DNA of 64,000 bases from JAWKWA01 sp041397765 (GTDB lineage Bacteria > Pseudomonadota > Alphaproteobacteria > Rhizobiales > Hyphomicrobiaceae): the NCBI GenBank assembly GCA_041397765.1, contig JAWKWA010000019.1:11838-75837 (forward strand), given 5' to 3'. A program made the translations under genes and the position numbers. Below are positions 61,224-64,000 of this stretch, piece by piece (position 1 is the first letter of the stretch; the number at the start of each line of letters is the position of its first letter). The notes beneath the pieces were generated by a model that was not told where the DNA came from, ran no database searches, and saw only the letters and a list, made by a program, of their open reading frames with translations.

Positions 61224-61524
61224 TCAATCGCCGCGGGGCGCCCCGTCCATCATCTGCCGGGCGATCTCGCGGATATGGACCGCGGCGCAGTCGAGGGCTG
61301 GAAAGCCGGCATTGGCCTCATCGAGGATCAGCGAGATAGTCCGCAAGCCCGCCGATGCGACCGGCTTCGACATGGGCGAGGGCATTGGGCGCGTGAGCAT
61401 GGGCAATCGAGAGGCGAGGCACGAAGCCGGCCGCCGCGCAGGCCGCCGTCAATCCTTCATAATAGATCACAGCGGCGCCGATACCGAGGCCGCCGACGAG
61501 CCCCAGAAGCCGCGTCTCCGCCAT
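61224..61524 (-). pseudogene. Aspartate/glutamate racemase, internally deleted remnant
   Basis: The start (MAETRLLGLVGGLGIGAAVIYYEGLT..., ATG 61524) is a clear Asp/Glu racemase N-terminus. After about 65 codons (GGLADYLADPR-stop) the frame changes and the text jumps to the family C-terminus LILDEANAGFPALDCAAVHIREIA, ending at 61224. About 150 internal residues, including both catalytic cysteines' regions, are gone. This is true decay, unlike the frame-only breaks elsewhere. Confidence 0.72.
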
Positions 61525-61619
61525 CTCGATGCCTCCAGTCCCGGCGCGGCCGATGCCGCCAGTGCGACCGGATCGCTGCCGGCGCGCCGAGCATTGTGGC
61601 ACGACTGGCAGGCCTTGCC

Positions 61620-62441
61620 TCAGATCTCGAAACAGGCGGTGGTCGAAAAGCCCGGTGCCGCATGGCCGCGCGCCTCGAAGCCGAGCGCATTGCTGAGGAC
61701 CATGGTCTCGCCGATCGGGTAGCGGCGGGCGACATGGGTGTGGCCATGCACCCAAAAGGGGACGTCGGCGAGGCCGGCGATCAGCGGCTCCAGATCGCTC
61801 GCATAGGCGCCGTCGAGACCATTGCCCATGAAGAGCGCGTTCAGCCCCTTGCGGCTCGGTGCGTGGTGGCTGACGACGACGGTCGGACCGGCAAAGGAAG
61901 TCGCCAGCTCGGCCGACAGCGCCGCTGTCGCCCGGCGGAAGGCGGCGAGCGCATCCTCGGGCTGGAAGCGGCGCGGACGCCCGGAATTTTCCCCGAGCGC
62001 GGATCCGGCATGCGTGCGCACGAAGAAATATTCGCCCATGCGCTTGCGAACGCCGTCGAGCACGGCCTGGCTGCCCCCTTCGAAACCGGACCACAGCGTG
62101 GTGCCGAAGAAGCGCACGCCACCGATCTCCACCGCCTCGTCGTCGAGCACCGTCACGCCAGCGAGTTCAGCGCGCAGCATCGTCACGGTGTCCTCGAAGA
62201 TGCCGTCGTAGTGCTCGTGATTGCCGGCGACGAGAAGGACGTGGCGGAAGCGGTCACGGGCCTTGTCGAGAAACCGCATGACCCGGGTCCGCTGTTCGAT
62301 GCTGTAGAGATCCTGGCGCGCCGGATCGAGCGCGCGCGCCTGACAGAGATCTCCGGCGATGATGAGCATGTCGCCACCGGGCAGTGGCCGCACGAAATCC
62401 TGCGCCTCGAGATGCAGATCGCTCAGATAGTGGCAGCGCAA
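61620..62441 (-). CDS. Metallophosphoesterase (calcineurin-like)
   Basis: 273 residues. The dinuclear metal ligands appear in order: SDLHLE (DxH), IIAGDLCQ (GD), VAGNHEHYDG (GNHE), SHHAPS (H) and VHGHTHVA (GHTH). A stand-alone hydrolase of phosphoesters, with unknown substrate. It is divergent from the binding protein gene; the start (MRCHYLSDLHLE) is sharply at the domain boundary. Confidence 0.9.
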   Translation of the reverse strand: MRCHYLSDLHLEAQDFVRPLPGGDMLIIAGDLCQARALDPARQDLYSIEQRTRVMRFLDKARDRFRHVLLVAGNHEHYDGIFEDTVTMLRAELAGVTVLDDEAVEIGGVRFFGTTLWSGFEGGSQAVLDGVRKRMGEYFFVRTHAGSALGENSGRPRRFQPEDALAAFRRATAALSAELATSFAGPTVVVSHHAPSRKGLNALFMGNGLDGAYASDLEPLIAGLADVPFWVHGHTHVARRYPIGETMVLSNALGFEARGHAAPGFSTTACFEI

Positions 62442-62791
62442 GTCACCTTAACCTTCTGTAAAGAATTGCGAATCGCTCGCAAAAGTATAGCGCGCGGACG
62501 GCCCGCACGCCTCGCCCTCCCTCTCGCGTGCCGACCCCGGCGGTCCCGGCCCGACGCGCGCCCGAGACGCTTCACCACCGCTGCGCATGTCTGCCCCCGG
62601 ACTGCTGCATGGCAGAGGCGCGGCAGCCCCCATCCGCCGCGCCCGCCCGCTGGCGGCGAGACTGCCTCCCGCGCCGGCTCGGTTGACAAGGGGCTGCGGC
62701 CTCGGACCTACTGAGCGGCGATGTCGGGCCCGCCCGTTGAGGGGCGTTGGGCCGGACGATGCGTTCACTGGATCGGGAGGAGCGACCCCAC
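62442..62791. other. Divergent intergenic region with promoter for the binding protein gene
   Basis: 350 bp. The first 50 bases are AT-richer and would hold the metallophosphoesterase promoter. GGGAGGAGCG precedes the ATG at 62792. No gene, repeat or strong hairpin was recognised. Confidence 0.45.
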
Positions 62792-63997
62792 ATGAGCGAC
62801 AGCGAGACGAAGGGCAAGAGCTGGTACAGCGATCTGCCGCAGTACTATCAGCGGCAGATCCGGGCGCTCGGCCTCGACGATGCCGGCATGACGAGGCGTC
62901 GGCTCATGAAGGGCATGGCGGCGACGGCCGGTGTCGCCGCGCTCGGCCTCGGCGGCACGACGCGCGAGGCGAGGGCCGCCTCGACGCTGCAGTATATGTG
63001 CTGGGAGGGCTACAACGACGCCCGCATCATCGATCCGTTCAAGGCGGCGAATGGCTGCGACGTGACCTTCGATCTCATCGTCGACAGCCCCGGCGGCTTC
63101 GCCAAGCTGCAAGCCGGCGCCAGCCGCGAGGTCGACATCGTCTCGACCGACATGCCCTGGGTTACGCGCATGGGCCCCGCCGATCTCGCGCTCGAGCTCG
63201 ATCCGGCCGAGTATGCCGACGTGTTCGAAACCTTCTATCCCCAGTTCAAGCCGCCCTACGAGCCGTTGCTGCACGAAGGCCGGACCATCGGCGTCGCCAC
63301 GCGGTGGGGCTGGGTCGGCGCCTGCATCAACGAGAAGTTCGACAAGGCCGAGACCTGGAAGAGCTACGACCCGGTGTTCGATCCGGCCAACAACGGCAAG
63401 ATCTGCGTCATGGATTGGGGCGACTGGCCGATCCTGCCGATGGCGCTCCATGCCGGCGTCGATCCCTATGCCGAGCTCGACGACAAGGCGCTCGAGGAAG
63501 TGCGCATGGTGCTGCGCGCCATGTTCAAGAACAAGCCGGTGCTGACCGGCGATCTGACGCTCGCGCAGAAGGGCCTGCTCGACGGCTCTCTCAAGGGCTG
63601 CATCGGCGCCGGCTCCTATCTCACCTCGGCGATCCGCAAGCAGGGTCACCGCGAGATCCGCGCCGTCATCCCCGACCCGCGCAACGGCGTGAAGCAGGGC
63701 GTGATCTGGGTCGAGGCGACGGCCATCCTGAAGGAGAGCGACGAGGCCGACCTCGCCAAGAAGCTGCTGAAGCACGTGGTCTCCAAGGAATCCTCCAAGT
63801 TCCTCGCGCTGCTCGACACCACCTCCAACGTCGTCACCAATCAGGCGACCGAGGCGCTCCTGTCGGACGACGAGAAGGACATCCTGGAGATGGGCTATAT
63901 GTGGCATGCCTTCGACAACAGCCACATGCACCGCGTCGCGCCGAGCATCGACGCCATGCTCGCCATCTGGCAGGAGGAGCTCGCCGCGGCCAATTGA
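62792..63997 (+). CDS. ABC transporter substrate-binding protein (PotD/F-like), Tat-exported
   Basis: 401 residues. A twin-arginine signal TRRRLMKGMAATAGVAALGLGG lies at residues 34-55, so folded export to the periplasm is likely. The mature part STLQYMCWEGYNDARIIDPFKAANG and TRWGWVGACINEKFD follow the spermidine/putrescine-binding fold. ATG after GGGAGGAG. The TGA stop is followed by TGA, and an ATGA at 63997 suggests the next gene (permease or ATPase) overlaps and continues past the window. The natural ligand, perhaps a polyamine or opine-like amine, is inferred from the family. Confidence 0.88.
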   Translation: MSDSETKGKSWYSDLPQYYQRQIRALGLDDAGMTRRRLMKGMAATAGVAALGLGGTTREARAASTLQYMCWEGYNDARIIDPFKAANGCDVTFDLIVDSPGGFAKLQAGASREVDIVSTDMPWVTRMGPADLALELDPAEYADVFETFYPQFKPPYEPLLHEGRTIGVATRWGWVGACINEKFDKAETWKSYDPVFDPANNGKICVMDWGDWPILPMALHAGVDPYAELDDKALEEVRMVLRAMFKNKPVLTGDLTLAQKGLLDGSLKGCIGAGSYLTSAIRKQGHREIRAVIPDPRNGVKQGVIWVEATAILKESDEADLAKKLLKHVVSKESSKFLALLDTTSNVVTNQATEALLSDDEKDILEMGYMWHAFDNSHMHRVAPSIDAMLAIWQEELAAAN

Positions 63998-64000
63998 TGA

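Overview
The window is GC-rich, about two-thirds G+C by eye, densely coding on both strands, and reads as chromosomal DNA of an alphaproteobacterium, most likely Hyphomicrobiales (Rhizobiales). Lineage markers are a DUF1013/TrcR-type cell-cycle regulator, a DUF1127 protein, a homologue of the Rhizobiales growth-pole-ring (kinesin-like) protein, the divergent anmK/tyrS pair and a MetY-type sulfhydrylase. I cannot name the genus.

Left part (1-10.3 kb): a catabolic region. A class III aminotransferase (cut by the window edge), an aldehyde dehydrogenase, a phytoene-desaturase-like flavoprotein, a DAO-type flavoprotein and an Asp/Glu/hydantoin racemase lie head to tail. A convergent GntR/FCD regulator follows, with palindromes in its divergent promoter region, then a DapA-superfamily lyase/deaminase, a proline-racemase-family enzyme (frame-disrupted) and a convergent two-subunit ThDP decarboxylase. 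Together they suggest breakdown of an amino or imino acid, possibly hydroxyproline-like; the substrate is unknown.

10.5-17 kb: an FMN reductase with an odd C-terminal tail, a degenerate tRNA-Ala-like gene, mtnA and apt (methylthioadenosine/adenine salvage), small membrane proteins, and a WYL regulator divergent from a DUF1127 gene across three inverted repeats.

17-27.3 kb: housekeeping block: GNAT, FAD-linked oxidase, Sua5/TsaC, AnmK, TyrS, Tgt and QueA. The two queuosine genes are separated by a lower-GC unknown gene, an HxlR regulator and a methyltransferase.

27.4-45 kb: GMC oxidoreductase, isochorismatase-like hydrolase, MetY, agmatinase-like enzyme, an L,D-transpeptidase, accA, xerD, an ornithine-cyclodeaminase homologue with a DAO flavoprotein, an acyl-CoA ligase, a Gpt-type phosphoribosyltransferase and a propionyl-CoA-synthetase-like gene.

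45-54 kb: trcR, a MaoC hydratase, a methyltransferase, a ferredoxin-NADP reductase and a [2Fe-2S] ferredoxin. Two direct copies of a roughly 165-bp double-hairpin element bracket the methyltransferase and reductase. A broken Hpt gene and a broken growth-pole-ring homologue follow.

54-64 kb: uvrA, an old-yellow-enzyme/FAD fusion protein, fmt, a nitrilase-family hydrolase, an Asp/Glu racemase pseudogene, a metallophosphoesterase and a Tat-exported polyamine-type binding protein whose transporter probably continues past the right edge.

A main caveat: at least ten genes are broken by 1-2 base (rarely longer) indels, while the protein stays well conserved when frames are joined. The indels cluster (about ten in 850 bp of the propionyl-CoA synthetase gene) and several fall in C, G or T runs, so most are more likely sequence errors than decay. 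Such genes are listed as pseudogene with their full span.
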